Below are positions 7,806 to 14,132 of a stretch of DNA of 16,778 bases, piece by piece (position 1 is the stretch's first letter; the number at the start of each line of letters is the position of its first letter). Source of the stretch: S012-135 sp964423785 (GTDB lineage Bacteria; Desulfobacterota; Desulfobulbia; Desulfobulbales; S012-135); the NCBI GenBank assembly GCA_964423785.1, contig CAYRGZ010000047.1:1-16778 (forward strand), given 5' to 3'. The position numbers were made by a program, and so were the translations under genes. The notes beneath the pieces are model-generated. The model saw only the letters and a program-made list of their open reading frames with translations, did not search any database and was not told the origin of the DNA.

Positions 7806-7834
7806 AGAACGATACGAAAAGAACGATACGAATA
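7806..7834 (+). repeat. 14-bp tandem direct repeat upstream of yjbQ
   Basis: GAACGATACGAAAA (7807-7820) is followed at once by GAACGATACGAATA (7821-7834), 13 of 14 identical. It lies between the kinase stop (7776) and yjbQ (7848), just ahead of the yjbQ ribosome site. It could be an operator for a tandem-binding regulator or a simple slippage duplication. Confidence 0.6.
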
Positions 7835-7847
7835 GAGGTCGGAGCCG

Positions 7848-8264
7848 ATGAAAAGCTATCGCAAGGAATTGTGGTTCGAGGTGCCGAGTCGGCGGGGATT
7901 CATCAACATCACGCCCCAGGTGGAGCAGTGCCTGGCCGAGAGCGGCATCACCGAGGGGCTTCTCCTCTGCAACGCCATGCACATCACCGCCTCGGTCTTC
8001 ATCAACGACGACGAGTCCGGTCTGCACCACGACTACGAGGTGTGGCTGGAGAAGCTTGCTCCCCACGAGCCGGTCTCCCAGTACCGGCACAACAGCTACG
8101 AGGACAACGCCGATGCCCATCTGAAACGCCAGGTGATGGGCCGCGAGGTGGTGGTGGCAGTTACCGGCGGCCGGCTGGACTTCGGCCCCTGGGAGCAGAT
8201 CTTCTACGGCGAGTTCGACGGCCGGCGCCGCAAGCGTGTGCTGGTGAAGATCATCGGCGAGTGA
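7848..8264 (+). CDS. yjbQ: YjbQ/UPF0047 family protein (secondary thiamine-phosphate synthase type)
   Basis: A 138-aa protein of the YjbQ family (UPF0047), small trimeric proteins; E. coli YjbQ shows weak thiamine-phosphate synthase activity, but the physiological role is not settled. Family marks are NITPQVEQ (20-27), HITASVFIN (45-53), the DNADAHLK motif (86-93) with its conserved histidine, and WEQIFYGEFDGRRRKRVLV near the end. Length is typical. GAGG at 7835-7838 and GGAG at 7841-7844 precede ATG 7848. It follows the histidine kinase after 71 nt and may be co-transcribed. Its stop lies 9 nt from the convergent mutY stop, with no terminator-like hairpin between. Confidence 0.93.
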   Translation: MKSYRKELWFEVPSRRGFINITPQVEQCLAESGITEGLLLCNAMHITASVFINDDESGLHHDYEVWLEKLAPHEPVSQYRHNSYEDNADAHLKRQVMGREVVVAVTGGRLDFGPWEQIFYGEFDGRRRKRVLVKIIGE

Positions 8265-8273
8265 CCGTCGACA

Positions 8274-9395
8274 CTATCGGCGTTTTTCTTGCCGCGATTG
8301 ACGCAGCAGATCCTTGAAACGGGGATCGTGGTCCAGACCGGCGATGATCTTCCGGTGGCCGGCAGGGAAGGCGTAGTCGGCCAGTTCCGCCGGCCGCACC
8401 CAGCGGTACTCCTGGGCCGCGGTCAGGTGGGGCGGCTCCAGACGGTCGTCGGCCAAGAGGGCGCCGAAGCCGTGCAGCGTGACCCGGTAGATCGTGTAGC
8501 TGTGGCGTACCGTGGCGAGTTCCTGCACGCCCCGGAGGCGAAAGCCGGTCTCCTCGGCCACCTCCCGGTGCAGGGCCGCGGCCGGGTCTTCGCCGTCCAG
8601 GAGCCGGCCGCCGGGAAATTCCCACAGGTTGCCCCAGACGTCGGTGGCCAACCGTTTTTGGATGAAGATCCGGCCACGGGCGACGATGATGCCGGTGGCC
8701 ATGACGATGGCCACGGTCTTCACCCGTCCCGGTGATACCGGCCGCAGGGCTACGGTTCCCTGCTGGTGTGCCTCGCAGAACCGGGCCAGGGGACAGTGGT
8801 GGCAGGCGGGATTGCGCGGCGTGCAGACGAGGGCCCCGAGTTCCATCAACGCCTGGTTGAAGTGGCGCGCCCGGCCGGCGGGTAGCAGGGCCGCGGCCTG
8901 GGCCTCGATGAAAGAGCGGGCCTGGGCTGGCGGCGTGCCGATATCGAACAGGCGGGCGAAGAGACGGCGGACGTTGGCGTCGATCACCGGATAGTCCTGG
9001 TTGAAGGCGATGCTGGCAATGGCGTTGGCCGTATAGTCGCCGATGCCGGGAAGCGTCCGCAAGATATCCCGATCGGCGGGCAGGCGGCCATCGTACTCGC
9101 TTGCCAGGATGCGGGCGCAAGAAAGGATGTTCCTGGCCCGGTTATAGTAGCCCAGGCCCTCCCAGAGCTTGAAGACCCGCTCCTCGTCGGCCGCGGCCAG
9201 GGTGGCGACGTCCGGGAAAGCGGCCAGCCAGCGGCGGAAGTATGCCACCACTCGCCCCATCTGGGTCTGCTGGCCCATGATTTCGGCGATCCACACCTGG
9301 TACGGGTCGTAGGTTTCGCGCCAGGGTAGTGGACGCTGGTTGACGGCGAACCAGGCGAGCAGCCGGTGCTGGAGTGTCTCTTTCTCGGTCGACAT
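8274..9395 (-). CDS. mutY: A/G-specific adenine glycosylase MutY fused to an intact Nudix domain
   Basis: A 373-aa base-excision repair enzyme that removes adenine mispaired with 8-oxoguanine. The HhH-GPD domain has the catalytic glutamate in AEIMGQQTQ (Glu38), the helix-hairpin-helix LPGIGDYTA (115-123) and the catalytic aspartate in DANVRR (Asp139). The 4Fe-4S cluster cysteines fit C-x6-C-x2-C-x5-C (191, 198, 201, 207). The C-terminal domain (about 225-365) carries a complete Nudix box, G-x5-E-x7-REVAEETG from Gly263. In classic MutY this domain only recognises 8-oxoG and the box is degenerate, so this may also be a MutT-like hydrolase. The usual MLQQTQ is MGQQTQ here. ATG 9395 gives a normal N-terminus but no strong ribosome site is visible. 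Confidence 0.95.
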   Translation of the reverse strand: MSTEKETLQHRLLAWFAVNQRPLPWRETYDPYQVWIAEIMGQQTQMGRVVAYFRRWLAAFPDVATLAAADEERVFKLWEGLGYYNRARNILSCARILASEYDGRLPADRDILRTLPGIGDYTANAIASIAFNQDYPVIDANVRRLFARLFDIGTPPAQARSFIEAQAAALLPAGRARHFNQALMELGALVCTPRNPACHHCPLARFCEAHQQGTVALRPVSPGRVKTVAIVMATGIIVARGRIFIQKRLATDVWGNLWEFPGGRLLDGEDPAAALHREVAEETGFRLRGVQELATVRHSYTIYRVTLHGFGALLADDRLEPPHLTAAQEYRWVRPAELADYAFPAGHRKIIAGLDHDPRFKDLLRQSRQEKRR

Positions 9396-9575
9396 ACTGA
9401 GAGAAACGCGGGAAATGCGCTTTACAAGCGAGCCGTTTCGTGCAAGGATTTTTGATGGAATCGTACTCCGTGAGCGTTCGTGCGCCAGATACGCGAAGGG
9501 GACCGTTCGATTATGAGTGAACCATATCGGACGGTTCCTGACAAACCCAGGACCCAATAACCAAAGGAGGTTACC
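9396..9575. other. Divergent intergenic region between mutY and the Met-rich exported protein
   Basis: This 180-bp gap must hold promoters for both flanking genes. It contains a short palindrome CGCTT/AAGCG (9418-9430), a 12-nt match (TTGATGGAATCG, 9452-9463) to the start of the repeat at 12624, and the long hairpin at 9498-9539. I do not see a convincing -35/-10 pair or a sigma-54 site. Confidence 0.5.
9498..9539 (+). promoter_or_regulatory. Strong inverted repeat ahead of the ZraP/Spy-like gene
   Basis: GGGGACCGTTCGAT (9498-9511) pairs with ATCGGACGGTTCCT (9526-9539) around a 14-nt loop. All 14 positions can pair as RNA, three of them as G·U. It ends 23 nt before the AAAGGAGG ribosome site. 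Lacking a T-run, it is not a terminator; it is either a 5'-UTR hairpin or a dyad operator. Confidence 0.6.
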
Positions 9576-10121
9576 ATGAGAACCATCGTCGTCCTGATCG
9601 CTGTCAGCCTGTTGGCCGCCGCGCCGGTCTTCGCCGCCGACGATATGCCGCCTGCCGGCGCAGATCCCGCCGCCATGATGGGCGGTCCGATGATGGGCTG
9701 GATGATGGGACCCGGCGCTCCCATTCCGTATCAGCCCATGGCCCGGCCCGTTTACGGCATGGGGATGCCGGGCATGACCATGCCGATGGGCTATCCGGGG
9801 GCCGCGGCCGCGCCGTACGGCGGCTACGGGTACGGCCCCGGTTACATGATGGGGCTCGGCATGATGCGTTTCGGTATGGGGCCTGGTATGATCCGCGGCC
9901 TTGGCATGAGCGGTTACATCGGCCACGAGGCGGTGCAGAAATTCCTGGACGAAACCAAGGAGCTGCGCAAACAGCTCCACGACCTCATGTTCGACTACGC
10001 CGAGATCCTGCGTCAGCCGAAGATCGACCGCGAAAAACGCATCGAGATCGAGAACAAGATCCAGGCCCTGCGCCAACAGGTATACGAGAAGGCGCCGCGC
10101 TACCAGTTCTGGCCCTACTGA
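9576..10121 (+). CDS. Exported Met-rich ZraP/Spy-like periplasmic protein
   Basis: A 181-aa protein with a clear signal peptide (1-20, cut after VFA). Residues 24-111 are dominated by Met, Gly and Pro, with 20 methionines in 88 residues, many as MM or MGM clusters. The C-terminal segment (118-172) is an amphipathic helical hairpin, TKELRKQLHDLMFDYAEIL then KIQALRQQVYEK, which matches the pattern of ZraP/CpxP/Spy periplasmic proteins (metal-resistance family). Clustered methionines suit Cu(I)/Ag(I) binding, so a periplasmic metal-binding or chaperone role is the best inference. AAAGGAGG at 9563-9570 lies 5 nt before ATG 9576. No efflux pump or two-component pair adjoins it. Its end overlaps the convergent smr-type gene by 7 nt. 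Confidence 0.85.
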   Translation: MRTIVVLIAVSLLAAAPVFAADDMPPAGADPAAMMGGPMMGWMMGPGAPIPYQPMARPVYGMGMPGMTMPMGYPGAAAAPYGGYGYGPGYMMGLGMMRFGMGPGMIRGLGMSGYIGHEAVQKFLDETKELRKQLHDLMFDYAEILRQPKIDREKRIEIENKIQALRQQVYEKAPRYQFWPY

Positions 10122-10612
10122 CCGGTGTCGTGCGGCCGGCAGCCGCCATCGTCCAGAACGACGATGACGGCGCCGGCCTCTTCCCAGTCGTCTCCCTCCC
10201 AGTGGAAGGAAACGATCTCTCCCTGCCGGTCGAGCAGGCGCAGGTAGGCATCCATCATCTCCTTCAAGACCGGCCGGTCGGGCGAGTGCAACCCCTTGCC
10301 GGTGACGATGCGCACCGCCGGGCTGCGCAGCCGCCGGTGGGTGAGCAAAAAGCTCTCCACCGCCAGCTGGGCCTCGACCGCAGTTTTGCCGTGCAGGTCC
10401 AGGGCGGCGACGGGCCGCCGGCACACCCGAGCCGGGGCGAGATCCTCATTCTTGGGGACCAGAGTGGTGCCGTCCAGGTAGTCGCCCACCAGGTCGGCGA
10501 AGCGGGGGGAGCGCCGTGTGCCGGTCCCGCCGAAATCGAGGTCGTTGATGGTCGCCAGCCGGCCGCGTCCTTGCCGGTCGGCCCGTTTTCTGGTTTTCTT
10601 TCGTTTTCCCAC
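10115..10612 (-). CDS. Smr/MutS2-C-terminal domain protein
   Basis: A 165-aa protein with a basic N-terminus (GKRKKTRKRADRQGRGR), a linker, and a C-terminal Smr domain starting at about residue 68: LDLHGKTAVEAQ, then the TGKGLHS loop (a variant of the usual HGxGxG), then VSFHWEGDDW and AVIVVLDD. Stand-alone Smr proteins are nucleic-acid-binding and often nucleases; recent family members act on stalled or collided ribosomes. Which role applies here is unknown. The start is a GTG at 10612 with no clear ribosome site, so the N-terminus is uncertain. It is convergent with, and overlaps by 7 nt, the Met-rich protein gene, and diverges from the AhpD-like gene. Confidence 0.88.
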   Translation of the reverse strand: MGKRKKTRKRADRQGRGRLATINDLDFGGTGTRRSPRFADLVGDYLDGTTLVPKNEDLAPARVCRRPVAALDLHGKTAVEAQLAVESFLLTHRRLRSPAVRIVTGKGLHSPDRPVLKEMMDAYLRLLDRQGEIVSFHWEGDDWEEAGAVIVVLDDGGCRPHDTGQ

Positions 10613-10739
10613 CAGTCGTAAACGCGGTTGTGACGAGGCGCCGCGAGGCCGGTGCCGAGGAGGCGGCTGCCGTTGCCGGCGGACCGCCGGTGATGCCGCG
10701 GTGCGGCAAAAAGGCAGACTATACCAAAGGAGGCTTGCG

Positions 10740-11072
10740 ATGGAAACCTATTACCAGCCCGCCGATCTGCCCAAGTTCAGCGAGATCGGCGAGGAGGCCC
10801 CCGAATTGGCCCAGAAGTTTTTCGACTACTACGACGCGGTTTTCGCCGAAGGAGAACTGACCGCCCGCGAGAAGGCCCTCATCGCCCTGGCCGTGGCGCA
10901 CGCCGTCCAGTGTCCGTACTGTATCGACGCCTTCACCACCGCCTGCCTGGAACAGGGTTCCAACAAGGCGGAGATGACCGAGGCCATCCACGTTGCCTGC
11001 GCCATTCGCGGCGGTGCTTCTCTGGTGCACGGCGTCATGATGCGGAACCGTTGCGCCAAGCTTTCCCTATGA
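10740..11072 (+). CDS. AhpD-like (carboxymuconolactone decarboxylase family) protein of the arsenosugar type
   Basis: A 110-aa all-helical AhpD/CMD-fold protein. The core block EKALIALAVAHAVQCPYC (44-61) carries the CxxC pair (Cys58, Cys61) that in AhpD is a redox-active disulfide; the later Cys87 lies in HVACAIRGGASLVHG. Small proteins of this type are repeatedly found next to the radical SAM protein ArsS and are annotated as arsenosugar biosynthesis-associated peroxidase-like proteins; the actual activity is not established. AAAGGAGG at 10726-10733 lies 6 nt before ATG 10740. Its stop overlaps the arsS start as ATGA, so the two are translationally coupled. Confidence 0.9.
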   Translation: METYYQPADLPKFSEIGEEAPELAQKFFDYYDAVFAEGELTAREKALIALAVAHAVQCPYCIDAFTTACLEQGSNKAEMTEAIHVACAIRGGASLVHGVMMRNRCAKLSL

Positions 11073-12043
11073 GCGTGCGTCCTTTCTCCCAGGCCTTGGC
11101 GGCCAGCGGTTGTACCCTCGAGCGGGGGGTGACCCATACCCTGCAGGTGAACGTCGGGGCGTGGTGCAACCTGCAATGCCGCCATTGTCACGTCGATGCC
11201 GGGCCGCACCGGCGATCCGAGGTCATGGATCGCCGGACCATGGCCGAGGTGGTGGCCCTGGCCGAGCGGCTGGCGATCGAAACCGCGGATATCACCGGCG
11301 GCGCCCCGGAACTGGTGCCGGATATCGAAGAACTGGTGGCGGGACTCGCCGGCGTGGTGCGGCGTGTCCTGTGGCGCACGAATCTCGTCAGCCTCCTGGC
11401 CGACGACCGGCGGTCGCTGCTCACATGTCTGCAACGCTACCGGGTCGGGCTGGTGGCCTCCTTTCCGTCGCTCAACGAGAATCAGGCCGATGCCCAGCGG
11501 GGTAAGGGGGTGTGGCAGCGGTCGGTGGCCATGTTGCGCACCCTGAACGACATCGGTTACGGGATCGAAGGGTCGGGCCTGGAACTCTTTTTGGTCAGCA
11601 ACCCGGCCGGTGCCTTTTTGCCAGCCGACCAATGCGCCGCGGAACGGCGCTACCGGCGCGAACTCGCCCGGCGTTGGGGCATTTCGTTCACCGGTCTCTT
11701 CACCTTTGCCAACGTGCCCCTGGGCCGCTTCCGCGATTGGCTCGTCGAGTCTGGAAATCTGGACGGTTACCTCCAGCGTCTCGCCGGTGCCTTCAACCCG
11801 ACCACGGTGGCGGGACTGATGTGCCGCACGCTCGTATCGGTGAACCGGGACGGTATCCTTTACGATTGCGATTTCAACCTGGCCGCCGGACTGCCCCTGG
11901 GCGGCCGTCCCCGGCACGTCCGGGATATCGATGCACTGCCGGAGGGCACTCCCATCGCCACCGGCGATCACTGCTACGCCTGTACTGCCGGCGCCGGCTT
12001 CACCTGAGGCGGGGCCATTGCCGTCGGGGCCGACGGCAGGTGA
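11069..12043 (+). CDS. arsS: Radical SAM selenoprotein ArsS (TGA at 12005 read as selenocysteine)
   Basis: A radical SAM enzyme of the arsenosugar pathway family, in which selenocysteine-containing members are known. The SAM cluster motif is CNLQCRHC (Cys33, 37, 40), followed by TGGAPEL (76-82). The C-terminal cysteine-rich region has Cys252, Cys267 (DCDFN), and HCYACTAGAG (Cys302, Cys305). Conventional calling stops at TGA 12005-12007, giving 312 aa ending GAGFT. The family normally continues GAGSS(C or U)xG, and here the in-frame codons after TGA give GGAIAVGADGR up to a second TGA at 12041-12043. A SECIS-like hairpin lies right after the first TGA. I therefore read Sec313 and 324 aa. The ATG overlaps the AhpD-like stop. 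No arsM methyltransferase is in the window. Confidence 0.88.
12001..12043 (+). promoter_or_regulatory. Bacterial SECIS-like element of arsS
   Basis: GCCGTCG (12020-12026) and CGACGGC (12031-12037) form a perfect 7-bp stem with loop GGGC (12027-12030). The stem begins 12 nt after the TGA and the G-rich loop about 20 nt after it, nearly the spacing of the E. coli fdhF element (11-nt gap, GGUC loop). CACCT (12001-12005) and AGGTG (12038-12042) form a lower stem that places the TGA at its base. This is the geometry SelB recognises. The stop at 12041 falls inside the lower stem. Confidence 0.75.
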
Positions 12044-12110
12044 TGGTGACAAGAACGGGCACCAACGGCACCCCGAAAACACGGCGATCGTCTTCCCGGC
12101 AGAAAACTTC

Positions 12111-12139
12111 TTGCAATCGGACTGAAAAAGTCCTACTTT
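12111..12139 (+). promoter_or_regulatory. Candidate promoter with internal dyad for the DVU0772-like gene
   Basis: TTGCAA (12111-12116), a 17-nt spacer and TACTTT (12134-12139) fit a moderate sigma-70 promoter. The spacer holds the dyad GGACT-gaaaa-AGTCC (12119-12133), which could be an operator. It might instead be a weak terminator of arsS, but no T-run follows it. Confidence 0.45.
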
Positions 12140-12181
12140 GGAATTAAGTAGTTGATAATTATTTGCAGGAAGGAGGATGCC

Positions 12182-12559
12182 ATGAGAAATCTGGACGAAC
12201 TGCGGCGTGATCGGGAGCTGGTCAACAAGATCGACTGGGAGATGACCCAGGAAAAGGCCATCGAAATGTACCTGGAGTGGGGCACCGGCTGGGTTCGGGG
12301 GCATGATTTCGTTTCCTGCATGGGTCAGGAGAGTTACTATTTCGTCTTGTACGACTGGGAACAGCCGCCCGCCGTCACCCTTGTCCGCCGGACCATCGCC
12401 GGGGCCGAGGAGATCGCCAAGGTCGAGGTGCCGGCCGATCTGTTCGAGGAGGCGGTGGCCGCCGACGGCTACCGGCCCGGCGTGGGCGTGCACTCCCTGA
12501 CTCCGGCCCTGCGGCGGTGGGTTTGCGAGCAGATCGCCGGCCCGGCCCTCGTGTCCTGA
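12182..12559 (+). CDS. Conserved hypothetical protein, DVU0772-like
   Basis: A 125-aa soluble, acidic protein with no signal peptide or membrane segment. It opens RNLDELRRDRELVNKIDWEMT, followed by EMYLEWGTGWVRGHDFVS (33-50), YYFVLYDWEQPPAVTLVRR (59-77) and AEEIAKVEVPADLF (82-95). This pattern resembles the conserved sulfate-reducer hypothetical family named after DVU0772; the match is from memory and function is unknown. ATG 12182 is preferred over an upstream in-frame ATT at 12152 because AGGAGG (12171-12176) stands 5 nt before it. It appears to be a single-gene unit: 138 nt separate it from arsS and 316 nt from the next gene, with its own candidate promoter. Confidence 0.8.
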   Translation: MRNLDELRRDRELVNKIDWEMTQEKAIEMYLEWGTGWVRGHDFVSCMGQESYYFVLYDWEQPPAVTLVRRTIAGAEEIAKVEVPADLFEEAVAADGYRPGVGVHSLTPALRRWVCEQIAGPALVS

Positions 12560-12875
12560 CCGACCGAGGCCAGCCCCCTATTCCCCCATTATCATTATCA
12601 TTCCCCTACCATCCCGCCATAAATTGATGGAATCGCAAAAAGTGCGATCGGTCATTCGCTGCGCTCACCACCTCCATCAATTTCACGTTTTGTAACCCGT
12701 TGAATTACCGTGTCGGGCCTGGACCGACTGCGAGTTTCTACGGGATCATCATAAATTCCGAAATGTGTCGCTTTGTGCTTGACACTCCCCAGATCGCCGG
12801 GTCACGATGAAAAAAAAGAGCGGCGGTGCCTCCGGCCTGCCGTGTTGCTGTGCACCCCTTGCGGAGACATACGCC
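12560..12875. other. Intergenic region upstream of the glycosyltransferase cassette
   Basis: This 316-bp stretch holds a short TTATCATTATCATT run (12588-12601), the hairpin repeat at 12624-12698, and a GTGTC/GACAC dyad (12765-12769 and 12781-12785). TTGACA at 12779-12784 is a perfect -35, but 17 nt on (12802-12807) there is no -10-like sequence. An ATG at 12807 would extend the next gene by 23 residues, but only a weak ribosome site precedes it. Confidence 0.6.
12624..12698. repeat. Hairpin repeat copy A, left of the cassette
   Basis: Outer arms TTGATGGA (12624-12631) and TCCATCAA (12673-12680) enclose an inner hairpin ATCGCA-aaaag-TGCGAT (12632-12648) and a second segment (12649-12672) absent from copy B. 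The tail TCACGTTTTGTAACCC (12683-12698) matches copy B at 15 of 16 positions, and the 23-nt core 12626-12648 matches it at 22 of 23. Confidence 0.85.
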
Positions 12876-14132
12876 ATGGCCGATTTCCTCCAGTACGGCA
12901 TGATCACCACCCTGCACGGGCTGTACGAGGCCCTGGACCGGGATGAGTACCTGGCGACCCTGGAGGAAAAGCTCGAATCCTACAGCCGCCATGTGCGCAT
13001 CAGCCTCCTGCTCCCCTGTTTGTACTCCGAACTTGCCACCCCCGACGTTCTCGACCGGATCACCGCCGATATCGCCGCCACCCGCTATCTGCACTTGGTG
13101 GTCGTCGCCCTGGGCGGCGCACCGGAGCCGGAACGCTTTGCCGAGGCGCGCCGCTATTTCGAACGGCTGGCCGACGACGACCGCCAGGTACGCATCGTCT
13201 GGGTGGATGGCCCGCGTATCCAGGCGGTGCTCGACCGGATTCGCAGCCGGGAGATCAGTGTCGGCGTGCAGGGCAAGGGCCAGTCGGTGTGGATCGCGCT
13301 CGGCTACATCTTGGGCCGCGAGGAGGCCGACGTCGTCGCTCTGCACGACTGCGACATCGTCACCTACGACCGACTGCTCCTCGGCCGTCTCATCGAGCCG
13401 GTGGCCAATCCCAACAACGATTTCGAGTTCTGCAAGGGGTACTACGCCCGCATCTCGTCCGGTGAGCGCAGCATGAAGGGACGGGTGACCCGGTTGTTCG
13501 TTGTGCCCTTCATCGATGCCCTGCAGACGATCATGCACCAAGCGGGCCTGGCGGAAAACGAACGATTCTTCGCCTACCACCGTTCCTTCCGCTATCCCTT
13601 GGCCGGCGAATTCAGCTTCACCACGCGGTTGGCTCGGGGGATCAACTTCGCTTACGATTGGGGGCTGGAGGTCAGCACCCTCTCCGAAGTCTATCATCGG
13701 GTCATGCCCCGCAAGGTGGCCCAGGTGGATCTGGCCGCCAACTACGAGCACAAGCACCAGCCGCTCTCCGCCGCCGATGCCGGCTTGCACCGCATGGTGG
13801 TGGACATCGCCAAGTTCTTTTTCAACTATTTGCGGTCGCACGGGTACTTTCTCAACGACGAGATCGTCGACATGCTGCTCCACACCTACTACCAGAACGT
13901 GCTCCTCTTCATTAAGAGCTATTCCGACGATGCGGAAATCAACGGTCTCGTCTACGACCGCTACCAGGAAGAGCAGGCCGCCGCCCTGTTTCGGGCCTTT
14001 CTCTGGGAGGCGTGGGAGCGGAGCAAGGGGCCGCACAAGAGTACGGTCATTCCGTCCTGGAACCGGGTGATCTACTCGGTTCCCGATATCTACGAGGATC
14101 TGATCGCCGCCGTGGAGGCGGACAATGCCTGA
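12876..14132 (+). CDS. GT81-type glycosyltransferase, glucosyl-3-phosphoglycerate synthase-like (GpgS-like)
   Basis: A 418-aa GT-A fold glycosyltransferase. Marks shared with mycobacterial GpgS, which joins NDP-glucose to 3-phosphoglycerate, are QGKGQSVW (132-139), the metal-binding DCD (158-160), GRVTRLFVVPFIDAL (202-216), PLAGEF (241-246), WGLEVSTLSEVY (262-273) and AQVDL with YEHKHQPLS (282-298). It lacks a signal peptide or membrane segment, and the C-terminal ~100 residues extend beyond the GpgS core. ATG 12876 is chosen because GGAG at 12863-12866 lies 9 nt upstream; the ATG at 12807 would add a Cys-rich 23-residue tail. The glycerate kinase overlaps it by 8 nt. Product likely glucosylglycerate-type, but donor and acceptor are inferred. 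Confidence 0.8.
   Translation: MADFLQYGMITTLHGLYEALDRDEYLATLEEKLESYSRHVRISLLLPCLYSELATPDVLDRITADIAATRYLHLVVVALGGAPEPERFAEARRYFERLADDDRQVRIVWVDGPRIQAVLDRIRSREISVGVQGKGQSVWIALGYILGREEADVVALHDCDIVTYDRLLLGRLIEPVANPNNDFEFCKGYYARISSGERSMKGRVTRLFVVPFIDALQTIMHQAGLAENERFFAYHRSFRYPLAGEFSFTTRLARGINFAYDWGLEVSTLSEVYHRVMPRKVAQVDLAANYEHKHQPLSAADAGLHRMVVDIAKFFFNYLRSHGYFLNDEIVDMLLHTYYQNVLLFIKSYSDDAEINGLVYDRYQEEQAAALFRAFLWEAWERSKGPHKSTVIPSWNRVIYSVPDIYEDLIAAVEADNA

Noticed and set aside
7848..8264. Other in-frame TGA readthrough elsewhere (for example at the ends of yjbQ and the histidine kinase)
   Set aside because: Those proteins end at normal family lengths, and the codons after their stops do not continue family motifs.
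9396..10424. N-terminal extension of mutY through the intergenic region and antisense to the Met-rich gene
   Set aside because: MutY proteins start close to the ATG at 9395; the extension is low-complexity His/Gly/Arg sequence opposite a gene with a signal peptide and a strong ribosome site.
12779..12784. TTGACA as the -35 of a cassette promoter
   Set aside because: No -10-like hexamer occurs 16-18 nt downstream.
12807..12875. Upstream ATG giving the GpgS-like protein a 23-residue Cys-rich extension
   Set aside because: ATG 12876 has a properly spaced GGAG while the upstream ATG has only a weak GCCGGG; kept as a minor alternative.
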